Assembly: GCF_017968845.1 (NCBI RefSeq)
Contig: NZ_CP072876.1
Location: 124,001 to 188,000 of the forward strand
Length of the DNA stretch: 64,000 nucleotides
Source of the DNA: Microbacterium sp. NIBRBAC000506063
GTDB taxonomy: Bacteria; Actinomycetota; Actinomycetes; Actinomycetales; Microbacteriaceae
Direction: 5' to 3'
In this document: piece after piece, positions 1-12,216 of the stretch
How positions within the stretch are numbered: position 1 is the first letter of the stretch
Layout: each line of letters starts with the position of its first letter
Translations under genes and position numbers: made by a program
The notes under the pieces: generated by a model
Seen by the model: only the letters and a program-made list of their open reading frames with translations
Told to the model about the DNA's origin: nothing
Database searches by the model: none

Positions 1-864
1 ATTCTCCGAGTCCGCCATGAGCTCCTCCGTCTGGAATCCGAAGAACCGCTGCCCGCCGGCCGTCAGGAGAGGCGCCTCGGGCAGTTCGTAGAGCCCGACG
101 GTCTCGCTCGCGTCCACGACCACGGGAGCGGATGCCGCGGCAGCCGCCCGGATGTCGAATCCCTCATCGAGGATGCCGTCGAGCCACTCGCTGCGCGGGC
201 AGACGCCTCCCCAGGCCTCGAGAGGCGCCACCTGGATCGGGTAGGGATCCCCGTCGATCTCGGAGACGACGACGTCACGCGTCTGCTCCCCCGTTCCCCC
301 GCTCGCACAGTCGCGGCCGGCGTCGGTGTGCGGCATCCAGAGCGTCTGCTCGATGCGGAAGCCGACGTCCAGCGCGGTGACCTCGTGCACGGTGTCGCCG
401 CAGCGACTCATGCGTGCGATCGGGTAGACGAGCTGGTCGGCGGGCTGCTCCCCCGAGGCCGCGTCGTCCCGGCCGAGCCAGACGTACCAGAGCACGTGCA
501 TGGCGTTGCCGTCGAGCTGGGTGATCGGGATCACGACGTCGACCACGCCGTCGCCATCGGCATCGCCTTCCACGGCCTCGCCGAGCGTGTAGGTGCGCAG
601 GTACTCGTCGTCACCCTCGCCGTCCTGCAGCGCGACCGTCTCGGGCTCCCAGAGGCCGTCGGCGGCGAAAGACCACTCTGCGTTCTCCGCCCATGCGACG
701 ATCGTCGCCTTCGTCACGACCGGTTCCTCGACGGGTGCCTCCGGTGCCGCAGTGACGGTGGGTTCCTCGATGGGCGTCTCCGGCACGGATCCGCCGGCAC
801 ATCCCACGAACAGAAGCGCCAGCGCGCACGTGCCGGCGACCACGGGCGCGACGGCGGCCCGCAT
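1..864 (-). CDS. Putative secreted lipoprotein, C-terminus cut by window edge
   Basis: The reading frame stays open from an ATG at 864 to position 1, so the C-terminus lies outside the window. The first 21 codons give a short basic start, a hydrophobic stretch and a lipobox-like LLFVGC, so a lipid-anchored extracellular protein is expected. A Pro/Glu/Thr-rich linker follows. Near residues 95-110 there is an Asp-rich GDADGDGVVDVV stretch that resembles the calcium-binding loops of FG-GAP/VCBS-type repeats. I recognise no catalytic family. Its start overlaps the stop of the upstream membrane protein gene (TGATG), so the two are probably co-translated and may act together at the envelope. Function unknown. 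Confidence 0.72.
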   Translation of the reverse strand, partial: MRAAVAPVVAGTCALALLFVGCAGGSVPETPIEEPTVTAAPEAPVEEPVVTKATIVAWAENAEWSFAADGLWEPETVALQDGEGDDEYLRTYTLGEAVEGDADGDGVVDVVIPITQLDGNAMHVLWYVWLGRDDAASGEQPADQLVYPIARMSRCGDTVHEVTALDVGFRIEQTLWMPHTDAGRDCASGGTGEQTRDVVVSEIDGDPYPIQVAPLEAWGGVCPRSEWLDGILDEGFDIRAAAAASAPVVVDASETVGLYELPEAPLLTAGGQRFFGFQTEELMADSEN

Positions 865-1928
865 CAGCGCGTCTCCGCGGGACCGATCGCGTGTGCGGCG
901 ACGGCCGCGCCCACGGCGCCCGCACTCGCCGTCCCCAGCGCCGCGCCCAGCGCCGAGGGGAAGGCCGCCGGCAGAAGCTCCAGAGGCGCCGCCTCCCCGA
1001 TGCGCATGTGCGTGGCGATCATGGCGTTGCGGCCGATCGTCGTCCCGGAAAGCAGGACCTCGTCGCGGTCCTCGTAAGGACGTGCGGCGAGCGCCTTCAG
1101 CCGGTCCGTCGCGTAGGAGACGTCCTGCGGGCCGTAGTTCTGGGTCAGAGTCGGCACCCAGGCGGCCACGACGCCGCCGGAGTGCGTCGCCTGCCCGCCG
1201 TAGTACTCCGAGACGGCGGTGATCATCTCTGCCATCCAGTCGCGTACGCCCGGCGCCGACATGGACACGACCCGATAGGTGTCGTTGCCGTCCACCTCGA
1301 AGACGGCGAAGAGCGCATCACCCATGAGATTGGCGCGGGTCGTCTGACTGAGGGAGAGATTGGCGATCGTCGTCCCGCTGAGACTGCCCGAGGTCGTCGA
1401 CACGCTCGTGCCGAAGCTGCGCGCCGTGTCATCGCCTGTCGCATACGTGCTCGACGACGATGCCCCGAAGGAGGTGGCGAACATCCTCATGCTCGTCTCC
1501 ATCGCTCCGGTGATGGCGCCCTCGGTCTGCTGATCGAAGTGCCGCTCGATCTCGATGATCCGGGCACCGCTGACGCTCACATCATCCGGAACGCTGTACA
1601 TGACCTGACGCGGAGTCTGCGCGAACTCCACGAGCCGGTGGTGCAGCGCGTTCGCCTGAGCGATGTCGCGGCGATTGAACCGGCTCGCCTTGAGCTCGGC
1701 GAAGAACCCGATGAGGAACAGGATGAGCCCGAGCAGGAAGAAGATGAACCCGATCGTCTGACCGAACACGAACCCCGAGAGGAAGTCCGCTCCGGTCTGA
1801 ACCATCAGCGCGGCGAACCCGAGCGAGCACGCCAGCCAGATGAGGAGGATGATGATCCCCCAGACGAGCATTCCGCGTTTGCGCATGGAGCGCGCCGCCG
1901 ACGATACCCCCGAGACGATACTGGACAT
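864..1928 (-). CDS. Membrane protein of unknown function
   Basis: A 354-residue protein with two closely spaced membrane segments near residues 20-45 and 50-75. A soluble region of about 270 residues follows, rich in Ser, Thr and Gly between residues 130 and 190. An Ala/Gly-rich hydrophobic C-terminus (about 320-350) may be a third membrane-associated segment. I do not recognise a family. The frame is intact. The ATG at 1928 follows a purine-rich GGGGAGAG ribosome site, and the stop overlaps the start of the lipoprotein gene, so the pair is probably one operon. The two N-terminal helices suggest a membrane-tethered cytoplasmic or periplasmic domain, but nothing in the sequence indicates a reaction. 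Confidence 0.7.
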   Translation of the reverse strand: MSSIVSGVSSAARSMRKRGMLVWGIIILLIWLACSLGFAALMVQTGADFLSGFVFGQTIGFIFFLLGLILFLIGFFAELKASRFNRRDIAQANALHHRLVEFAQTPRQVMYSVPDDVSVSGARIIEIERHFDQQTEGAITGAMETSMRMFATSFGASSSSTYATGDDTARSFGTSVSTTSGSLSGTTIANLSLSQTTRANLMGDALFAVFEVDGNDTYRVVSMSAPGVRDWMAEMITAVSEYYGGQATHSGGVVAAWVPTLTQNYGPQDVSYATDRLKALAARPYEDRDEVLLSGTTIGRNAMIATHMRIGEAAPLELLPAAFPSALGAALGTASAGAVGAAVAAHAIGPAETR

Positions 1929-1945
1929 GCTCTCCCCTAGACAGG

Positions 1946-1988
1946 CTGTCGGCGTTGTCCTTCACACTACAAAAGACACCGCCGACAG
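1946..1988 (-). terminator. Stem-loop between UPF0182 gene and membrane protein gene
   Basis: Positions 1946-1959 and 1975-1988 form a 14-bp inverted repeat with one mismatch around a 15-base loop. It lies 16 bases past the UPF0182 stop and just upstream of the ribosome site for the next gene. There is no U-tract, so it may be a weak terminator, a processing site or an attenuator. Confidence 0.45.
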
Positions 1989-2004
1989 GGGAAGTACCGT
2001 CCGA

Positions 2005-4920
2005 TCAGTCCGCGAGCTCCAAAAGGATCGTCACCGCCTCCGTCAGGCGCTTGTCGGCCTCGGCGAAGGCTTCCAGGTCTCCCTGGCGCAGGGCCGCGTC
2101 GCGGTCCATCATCGCCTGCTGCGCCTGCTGGAGCGCGGCGTCCCAGTCCGTCGCCGGAACCGTCGGCTCCGTCGGCTCGGTGGGGTCGGTGGGTTCGGTC
2201 GGCGTCTCGGGATCCGTCGGCTCCTCCGGGTCGGAGGGCTCGATGTCGCCATCGCCGGCCGAGGCTCCCGAGTCTCCGCCGAAGAGCACGTCGAGCGCCT
2301 CGGTGAGGGTGTCCTCGAAGGCGATCCTGTCGCCGAAGGCGACGAGGATCTTCTGCAGACGCGGAAGCTGCGTGCCCTCGGAGGACTGCACGTAGACGGG
2401 CTGGACGTAGAGCAGTCCGCCGCCGACGGGCAGGGTCAGCAGGTTGCCGTAGAGCACCTCGGACTGGCCGAGCTGGAGGACGTTCAGCTGCTGGGCGATC
2501 GCCGTGTCGGAGTCGAAGGTGTTCTGCACCTGACCGGGACCGGGCACGGTCGTGTCGGCGTCGATCTCCAGCATGTGCAGTTGACCATAGCCGTTGGCCT
2601 TCTCCCCCGGAGTGGAGCCGGCATCCGAATCCGCCGCGAGGTAGCCCATGAGCACGTTCCGGCTCTGTGCGCCCTGCGACGCCGGAATGAACGTCGAGAA
2701 CATCGAGAAGCGCGGCGAGTCCTGGCCGGGCATCTGCATCGACAGGTAATACGGCGGCTGCAGATTCTGCTCGCTGCGCGGATCGTTCGGCGTCTGCCAG
2801 CGGTTGTCCTGCTGGGCGAAGGAGCGCGCGTCGTCGATGTGGTACACGCCCAGGATGTTGCGCTGCACCTTGAACAGGTCGGTCGGGTAGCGCACGTGGC
2901 TCATGAGCTCGCCGGACATCTCCGACATCGGCTTGATCGTGCCGGGGTACACCTTCTGCCAGGCCTGGAGGATCGGGTCCTCGTCGTCCCAGGCGTACAG
3001 CGTCACCGCGCCGTCATAGGCGTCGACGGTGGCCTTGACGGAGTTGCGGATGTAGTTGATGTCGTCGATCGTGAAGCTCGGCTGCGGCATGTTCGAGTCC
3101 GAGATCGCCTCCGACAGGCTCACGCTCGTCGAGTAGGGGTAGGTCGAGGCCAGCGTGTAGCCGTCGACGATCCAGACGATCCGCCCGTCCACGACGCTCG
3201 GGTACGGGTCCTTGTCGAGCTCGAGGTAGGGGGCGACCTTCTGCACACGGGTGAGCGGGTCGCGGTCGTAGAGGATCTGCGACTCCTCGTTGACGAGGTC
3301 GGAGAAGAGGATCTGCTCGGACTGGAACTTCAGCGCGTAGAGCATCTTCACGAAGGTGTTGCCGATGCGAGGACCGCCGTCGCCGGTGAAGGTCGTCTTG
3401 GTCTCGCTGGCGCCGTCCTGACCGCGCGGGAAGTCGATCTCGACGTGCTCCGAGCCCTCCGGCGCACCGACGATCGAGTAGAGCGGCGAGGCCTCGCCGA
3501 AGTAGACGCGCGGCTCGAAGTTCTCGCTCGAGGTGAGGAAGCCCGCGGTCGGGATGCCGCGCTCGAGGAAGACCGGCTCGCCGTCGCTCGTGCGCTGGTT
3601 GCCCGCGGCGACGACGAGGCCGTATCCGTGGGTGTACACCGCGGCGCGGTTGTTCCAGCTGTCGCCGTCGCCGAGCTGGTTGAGGTTGAGCTCGCGCACG
3701 GCGACGACCGTGTCCTGGATCTCGCCGTCGATCTCGTAGCGGTCGACGTCGAGGTTGTTCTGGAACTGGTAGTAGGCGCGGTACTGCTCGAGCTGGCGCA
3801 CGGTCGGGCTGATGATCGCCGGGTCGATGATGCGGATCGACGCGGTGGTCTCGGCGTCCTCGCGCAGCTGACCCGCCTCGGCCTCGGTGGCGGCCTGGAA
3901 CGGGGTCTTGGTCAGCCCGTCGATGCCGTAGGCGTTCTTGGTGCCGTCGATGTTGCGCTGGTAGAACTCCGCCTGCACGCTGTTCTGGTTCGGACGCACC
4001 GTGAAGGTGTTGACGACCCAGGGGTAGCCGACGCCGACGACGAGGGCGACGACGATGAGCAGACCCGTCCCGACCAGCGGGAAGCGCCAACGACCGATGA
4101 CGGCCGTGACGAAGAAGAGGATCGCGACGACGGCGGCCAGGACCGTGAGGATCGCCAGACCCGGAATCGTCGCGTTCACGCTCGTGTACGCGGCACCGGT
4201 GATGCGGTCCTCGGGGGTCACGAGGGTCTTGTAGCGGTCGAGCCACAGGCTTGCGGCCTGCACGATCAGGTAGAGACCTGCCAGCACCGCGAGCTGGATG
4301 CGGGCGGCCTTGGAGATGCGCAGCTCACCCTGGCCGATGCGCACCGAGCCGTAGAGGTAGGAGACGAAGGCCGTGATCAGCAGGCTCAGCAGGAGCACCG
4401 CCGAGATAAAGGCGAGCAGGCTCGAGTAGAAGGGCATCGCGAACAGGTAGAACCCCGTGTCCATGCCGAACTGCGGGTCGAGATCGGATGTCGCGACGCC
4501 GTTGAACCAGAGCCACACCGTCTGCCAGTTGCCGGCGGCGGCGAAGCCCGCGAACAGGCCGAAGAAGATCGGCATGCCCCACATCGCCAGGCGCCGCAGC
4601 GGCTCGACGACCTCCTGATAGCGGTCCAGCTGCGAGCTCAGACGCGCGTAGACCGGGCGCAGCCGGTAGGCGAGCTGGATCGCGACGAAGAGCGGGATCG
4701 CCATTCCGAGGAAGCCGATCACGAACATGACGGCCGTGGCGATCCACTGCGTCGTCAGGACCCGCTCGAAGCCGAGCTGGTCGAACCAGAGGTACTCGGT
4801 GAAGAGCGAGGCGAACGTGAAGAACGCCACGATCAGGGCGGCGATGATCGCCAGCGAGATCGTGAGGATACGTCGGGAGGGCTGGGGCGTGGCCGTGTTC
4901 GGCGCTGAGGTCGTGGTCAC
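2005..4920 (-). CDS. UPF0182 family integral membrane protein
   Basis: A 971-residue protein matching the actinobacterial UPF0182 (COG1615) family in length and layout. About seven hydrophobic segments lie within the first 330 residues. A large extracytoplasmic domain of about 550 residues follows, and the tail near residues 890-930 is rich in Pro, Thr, Glu and Asp. The start is a GTG at 4920, 20 bases past the stop of the PDZ protease gene, matching the usual pairing of the two families. The M. tuberculosis counterpart is Rv3193c. The biochemical role is unknown; envelope maintenance is an inference from topology. This is one of the longest undisturbed frames in the window. Confidence 0.92.
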   Translation of the reverse strand: MTTTSAPNTATPQPSRRILTISLAIIAALIVAFFTFASLFTEYLWFDQLGFERVLTTQWIATAVMFVIGFLGMAIPLFVAIQLAYRLRPVYARLSSQLDRYQEVVEPLRRLAMWGMPIFFGLFAGFAAAGNWQTVWLWFNGVATSDLDPQFGMDTGFYLFAMPFYSSLLAFISAVLLLSLLITAFVSYLYGSVRIGQGELRISKAARIQLAVLAGLYLIVQAASLWLDRYKTLVTPEDRITGAAYTSVNATIPGLAILTVLAAVVAILFFVTAVIGRWRFPLVGTGLLIVVALVVGVGYPWVVNTFTVRPNQNSVQAEFYQRNIDGTKNAYGIDGLTKTPFQAATEAEAGQLREDAETTASIRIIDPAIISPTVRQLEQYRAYYQFQNNLDVDRYEIDGEIQDTVVAVRELNLNQLGDGDSWNNRAAVYTHGYGLVVAAGNQRTSDGEPVFLERGIPTAGFLTSSENFEPRVYFGEASPLYSIVGAPEGSEHVEIDFPRGQDGASETKTTFTGDGGPRIGNTFVKMLYALKFQSEQILFSDLVNEESQILYDRDPLTRVQKVAPYLELDKDPYPSVVDGRIVWIVDGYTLASTYPYSTSVSLSEAISDSNMPQPSFTIDDINYIRNSVKATVDAYDGAVTLYAWDDEDPILQAWQKVYPGTIKPMSEMSGELMSHVRYPTDLFKVQRNILGVYHIDDARSFAQQDNRWQTPNDPRSEQNLQPPYYLSMQMPGQDSPRFSMFSTFIPASQGAQSRNVLMGYLAADSDAGSTPGEKANGYGQLHMLEIDADTTVPGPGQVQNTFDSDTAIAQQLNVLQLGQSEVLYGNLLTLPVGGGLLYVQPVYVQSSEGTQLPRLQKILVAFGDRIAFEDTLTEALDVLFGGDSGASAGDGDIEPSDPEEPTDPETPTEPTDPTEPTEPTVPATDWDAALQQAQQAMMDRDAALRQGDLEAFAEADKRLTEAVTILLELAD

Positions 4921-4939
4921 GGTTCCATCCTATGCGTGA

Positions 4940-6107
4940 TCAGTATGCGTCGGCTGTGGAGCAGGAGGGAAGCGCCTCGACGTCGCCGTCGTTCGCGATG
5001 ACCTCGAGCGCCTCGAGCGCCTCTTCGAGCGTGGCCGTGCGGATCACCTGCAGACCGTCCGGGACGTGCCCGACGACCTCGCCGCAGTTGGATTCGGGGG
5101 CGAAGAAGAACTCGGCGCCGGCATCCCGTGCCCCGTAGAGCTTCTGTCGGATGCCGCCGATGGGCCCCACGGCGCCGTCGGAGTCGATCGTGCCGGTCCC
5201 GGCGAAGTCCTCGCCTCCGGTGAGCTCGCCCGGGGTCAGCTGATCGATGATGCCCAGGGCGAACATGAGCCCGGCGCTGGGGCCGCCGACGTTGTCGAGC
5301 TGGATCGTCACGTCGATCGGGAACTCGTAGTGGGTCAGCGGGTAGACGCCGATGACCCAGGAGGTCTCCCCGGCCTGGGTCGCCTGCTCCGGCACGACCT
5401 CGACGGAGATCTCCTCGCCGCCGCGGGCGACCGCGAAGGTCAGGCGCTCTCCCCCGTGCTCCTGGATCTGGGCGCGCAGGTCCGACGACGAGGTCAAGGG
5501 GAGGCCGTTGAGCGACCGCAGCAGGTCGCCCTCCTCCAGCAGCCCTCGGACGGCGAACCCTCGGCGAGACCCAGGACCTCGACCTCGGCGGGACCTCGAA
5601 GCCCAGCTCGCGCAGCGCCGCGGCGGTCGCCTCGTTCTGCGACTCGTCCATGAGCGCCGCGTTGCGCTCGTTGCGCTGCTCGGAGGTGACGCCCTCCGGG
5701 AAGATCGTGTCGATCGGGACGACGGCACGGGAGGAGTCGACCCAGGCGAGCGCGAGCTCGAACCACGACGGCGGCCGCTCGCGGTTGCCGACGACCTCGA
5801 TCGTCGTCAGGCGCAGGGCGCCGCCGGTCTCGAAGGTCTCGGCGCCGTCGACCTGGATGAGCGGGATCTCGGAACCATCGCTCGCCCTGGCGGCGCCCAG
5901 GGTGTCGTACACGGGACCGGGGCGCTGGATCACGTACGGCGTCGGCAGGAAGGTCAGCACGACCAAGCCCACCAAGGCCACGACGAGCGCCCACATGCCG
6001 ATGCCGAACCGACGGGCGGGGGTTGCGCCAAGAGTCCTCCTCGGATGCCGTTCGCGAGCGGCGTACACGGATCTGCGCACTGTCGGGCCGCACCCAGAAA
6101 CCTGCAA
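4940..6107 (-). CDS. PDZ domain Lon-like serine protease (YlbL type), frameshifted
   Basis: Membrane-anchored protease with one N-terminal membrane helix (WALVVALVGLVVLTFLP), a PDZ domain in the middle (GLLEEGDLLRSLNG) and a C-terminal Lon-type protease domain. The Ser-Lys dyad is visible as GGPSAG and, about 45 residues on, IRQKLYGARDAGA. The family cleaves exported proteins. Two one-base losses, near 5594 and 5547, split the gene between the helix domain and the PDZ domain; adding one C or G at each restores a continuous protein. The start is uncertain. A TTG at 6031 has a good GGAGG site but needs another frame correction. The in-frame extension reaches 6107. The UPF0182 gene follows directly. 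Confidence 0.85.
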
Positions 6108-6153
6108 CTAGCGTAGTTCCCACAGCTGTTCGCGTGCTGAGAGGGCGGTCCAC

Positions 6154-7530
6154 ATGGCAGAGAACGGTCCGAACCCGGACGATTTCCAGGAGTTCCTGCG
6201 GCGCATGCTCGGCGGTGAGGGCGGAGAGCTCCCCGATATGCCCGGCTTCCCGGACATGTCCGACCTCCCCGACATGTCCGGCCTCGGCATCGACCCTCGA
6301 TGCTCGGCGCGCTCTTCCAGCAGCTCCAGGGCGCCACCGCCGGCGACCCCTGGGAGCAGTCGCTACGTCAGGCCCTGCACGTCGCCAACAAGGACGGCCA
6401 GGGCCTCACCGCCGGTTCACGCACCTCGCTGGCCGACGCCTTCGGCCTGGCGAACCTCTGGCTGAGCGAGGCGACGACGATCTCCGAGCTCGCCGAGGTG
6501 CCCACGCCGATGACGCGCGGCGAATGGGTGGAGAAGACGATGCCCGCCTGGCAGGAGATCGCCACGCCCGTCTCCACGAGCATCGCCGATGCCCTGCTGA
6601 GCTCCCTCGACGGCCACGTCCCCGAAGAGATGCGCGGCGTGGTCGACGGGGCGGGGCGGTTCATGCGGACCCTGAGCACTTCGCTCTTCGCCGCGCAGCT
6701 GGGCCAGGTCATCGGCAACCTGTCGCTCGAGGTCGTCACGGGCGGCGACGTGGGTATCCCCGTACTGCCGGCGGGCACCGTCGCCGTCATCCCGCAGAAC
6801 ATCGCGGCCTTCGGCGAAGGGCTCGAGATCCCCGAAGACCAGATCGCGCTGTACCTGGCGGCCCGCGAGCTCGCCTACGCGCGTCTCTACCGGCACGCGA
6901 AGTGGCTGCGTCTGCACGTCATGACGCAGATCACCGAGTTCGCCCGGGGCGTCTCCATCGACATGGAGGCGCTCGAAGAGGTCGCCGAGCGCCTCGACCC
7001 CTCCAACCCCGAGGAACTGCGCGCCGCCATCGAGGGCGGGGCCCTCCTGCCGGAGCAGAGCGAGACCCAGAAGGAGGCGCTCGCGCGCCTGGAGAATCTC
7101 GTGGCGACGATCGACGGCTGGGTCGATGTCGTGACCGCGCAGGCGACCGAGCGGCTTCCGGATGGCATCCGACTCTCCGAGGCGGCCCGGCGCCGTCGTG
7201 CGGCGGGAGGCCCGGCGGAGGATGCGCTCGGGCACTGGTCGGGCTGAAACTGCGCCCCAAGCGCCTGCGCGAGGCCGCGGCGATGTGGCAGGCGGTCACG
7301 GATGCCGTCGGCGTCGCCGCCCGCGACGCCCTCTGGGACTACCCCGACCTCATGCCGCAGGCCTCCGACATCGACGACCCTTCCGCTCTCGTCGCGCGTC
7401 TGCAGGCCCGCGCCCGCGGCGAGGAGCCCCAGCCGGACGAGATCGACGAGGCGCTCGCGCGCCTCCTGGAGGGCGAGGAGGACGCCGGGGAGAACCCGGG
7501 AGACAGCCCTCCGGCGGCATGCCCGTCTAG
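6154..7530 (+). CDS. DUF2342 zinc-dependent metalloprotease-like protein, frameshifted
   Basis: Belongs to the DUF2342 (TIGR03624) group of predicted zinc hydrolases found next to PDZ and UPF0182 genes in actinobacteria. Recognisable blocks include the N-terminal DDFQEFLRRMLGG, the GNLSLEVVTGGDVGIPVLP stretch, ELAYARLYRHAKWLRLHV (likely metal-binding His residues) and the C-terminal LRPKRLREAAAMW. Three lost bases, near 6298, 7228 and 7508, break it into four frames; the corrected protein is about 459 residues and ends GGMPV. A short Pro-Asp-Met repeat occurs near residues 26-46. It is divergent from the PDZ protease gene with 46 bases between starts. Enzyme activity is inferred from the family only. 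Confidence 0.83.
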
Positions 7531-7617
7531 TCCTCCACAGGGGTCGGATCCTGCCGGGTTTTCCACGATCGCGGGATTCCGGCCGCAGAGGGGCGCGCCG
7601 GCGACCACAATCGCAGC

Positions 7618-10030
<2,413 letters not shown>

Positions 10031-10034
<4 letters not shown>

Positions 10035-10938
10035 GCCCCGCTCTCCCGTCCGTCCTCGTTCTCCAGCCAGTCCACGATGAGGCGCCGGGCGATCGAGGCG
10101 GGACCGGGAAGCCCCACGGGACCCTCGCCGGCGAGCGCCGAGGCGATCTCGGCGCGGGTGAACCAGCGCACCTCGACGATCTCCTCGCCGTCGGGGTGGG
10201 CCAGATCATCATCCGTCGCCGTGGCATGGAAGCCGATCATGAGCGAACGGGGGTACGGCCAGGGCTGAGAGCCGAAGAAACGCACCGCGCTCAGACGCAC
10301 GCCGGCCTCCTCCTCGATCTCGCGATGCACGCTCTGCTCGAGCGACTCGCCCGCCTCGACGAAACCGGCGAAGCAGGAGAACATCCTCCCTTCCAGAGCG
10401 CGTTCGCCCCCAGCAGCAGCCGCTCGCCATCGCGGCTGGCGATCGCGACGATCACGGCCGGGTCGGTGCGCGGGAAGTGCTCCCGACCGCAGCCCGTGCA
10501 GCAACGGGACCAGCCGGCGGCGCGCAGCTCGGTCGTCGCCCCGCATCGCGGGCAGAAGGGGGCGTCGCGGATCCAGGCGGCAAGGGCCACACCCGAGGTG
10601 AGCAGCTCCGCGCTCTCCGCGTCCAGGCTCGTGGCCGCCTCGCGCACCCCTGCCCACTGCCCGCCCTCCCAGTCGGTGTCCTCGGCCTGCTCGGCCACCG
10701 CCGCGAGCAGCACGGGCGTCTCGTCCGCGCGCGCGCCGAGGAGCGCCCACGCGGCATCCGACGGCACGTCGTCGGGGCCCACGAGTACGAGCGCGCCGCC
10801 GGTGACGCGGGCGCGGCCCTCGTGCACGAGCAGCACGCGCGTGGCGGGATCGGCCCGCAGCGCCTCCAGCAGACCCGGCTCGCTGCGCCGTGCGTTCCAG
10901 CGATCGAGCAGTGCAGGCTGTGCGGGGAGGATGGTCAT
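10031..10938 (-). CDS. nudC: NAD(+) diphosphatase NudC (Nudix hydrolase), frameshifted
   Basis: Hydrolyses NAD(H) to NMN(H) and AMP, and in several bacteria removes NAD caps from RNA. A zinc ribbon is visible (CPRCG ... CTGCG) ahead of a complete Nudix box, GX5EX7REUXEEXGU, read as [20 protein letters not shown]. The NudC-specific SQPWPYPRS follows. A single lost G near 10390, between LLGANALW and MFSCFAGF, splits the gene; the corrected protein is about 303 residues. The ATG is at 10938. The stop overlaps the UvrD2-like GTG start. The same order, nudC next to uvrD2, is known in mycobacteria. Confidence 0.92.
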
Positions 10939-10989
10939 CGACTCCCTCTTTCGGGGCGTGGCGTGGGCGGGAGCATGGAGGACCCACCC

Positions 10990-10995
10990 TAACCT
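10990..10995 (+). promoter_or_regulatory. -10 box of a probable leaderless promoter
   Basis: TAACCT ends six bases before the ATG of the phosphotransferase-like gene and no Shine-Dalgarno sequence is present, so transcription probably starts at or next to the start codon. Confidence 0.5.
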
Positions 10996-11001
10996 GGGGT
11001 C

Positions 11002-12216
11002 ATGGCACGCTCACCCTTCACTCTAGCGGCGGCGGTCACCGCGGCTCTGCCCGGTGCGGAGGTCGCGGGGGCACGAGCCCTCAGCGCCGGCGGCGACGGC
11101 CGTTTCGACTCGGCGGTCGCGACGCTCCGCGACGGCCGCGAGCTCGCGATCCGCGTCGCCGACGAGGACGAGACGGCCCGAGAACTGGCCGCGGAGGCCC
11201 TCGCGCTGCGCGCGCTCACCCCCGGCGCCCGCGCCATGCTGCCCTTCCAGGCCCCGAGTACGTGGGAGAGACCACCGTCGGCGAGGGACGTGCCCTCGTG
11301 ACCGAGCTCGTCCCCGGATTCCAGGTCGAAGCCGCCCACCTGCCCGCGGGGCCGGGCGCCGCCCACTCCGCCGGGGCCGCGATCGCCGCCGTTCACGGGC
11401 TGCCCGCCGCGGTCGTGCGCAACGCCGGGCTCCCCGAGCGCACCGCCGCCGAGGCCCGCGCCGAGCTGCGCACCCTCGTCGACCGGGCAGCGGCCACAGG
11501 ACGCGTGCCCGCCCGGCTCATCGTCCGCTGGCGCGAGGCGCTCGACGAAGAGGCGCTGTGGCGCTTCGAGTCCACCGTGACCCTGGGCGGGACGCAGTCC
11601 ACGTCCTTCCTCTTCGAGGATGACCCCGCCGCCGGCCCGGTCGTCGTGGGCATCGTCGGCTGGCACGGTCTCTCCATCGGCGACCCCGCCGTCGACTTCT
11701 CGTGGCTCTCGAGCGCGCCGGATGCCGCATCCGACGTCCGCAGCGCCTATGCGGTCGCCGCGGACCGCACGCCCGACGAGGCGATCGGCGCCCGCGGCAG
11801 GCTCCGCGCCGAGCTGGAGTTCGCCCGATGGCTCGTCCACGGCGAGGATCTGCGCCGGGACGACATCATCGACGACGCCGCCTCCCTGCTGGAGGCCCTC
11901 GCCGAATCCGTCCGCGAGAACGACCTCGCCGAGATCGCCGACGACGGAGCGGATGCCGCGCTCCAGTCGGCCCTGGGCGCCGCCGAGCGTCTGCCCACCG
12001 GTGAGGCGCCATCGATCGACACGTCCATGCAGACCGACACCTACTCCCCGAGGAGCTGGCCTGGGTCGCGGAGGCCGAGGCGCCGGAGTCGGAGCGGCCG
12101 GAACCCGCCCCGTCGGCGGACGGCGAGAAGGCGGGCGAGGTCGACCCCGAGGAGACCGAGGCTCAGCGGGCCGCCCGCGCGGCGCTCCAGCGCTGGACCA
12201 GCTCCTCCTCCGAGTA
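11002..12216 (+). CDS. Phosphotransferase-fold protein with degenerate active site, frameshifted
   Basis: The fold resembles aminoglycoside/macrolide phosphotransferases: an N-lobe with ELAIRVADEDETARELAAEA and a C-lobe with VGIVGWHGLSIGDPAVDFSW, which aligns with the GVIDWxxxxxGDPAxD block of the family. The Brenner motif HGDxHxxN appears to be replaced by LGGTQSTSFLF, and the metal-binding Asp of the IDW motif is Gly, so catalysis is doubtful. Lost bases near 11252 and 12047 split it; the corrected protein is about 405 residues with an acidic tail. The 3' end overlaps the convergent AdnB-like gene by 54 bases. A resistance role is unlikely given the degenerate site and the DNA-repair neighbours. 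Confidence 0.7.

Noticed and set aside
1840..4908. A 1,022-codon open frame on the plus strand opposite the UPF0182 gene
   Set aside because: It is a mirror frame of a GC-rich gene; its product is Arg/Val/Leu-rich low complexity with no domains, while the minus strand encodes a known family.
11002..12216. An aminoglycoside or macrolide resistance kinase
   Set aside because: The catalytic loop residues are missing and the neighbourhood is housekeeping DNA repair.
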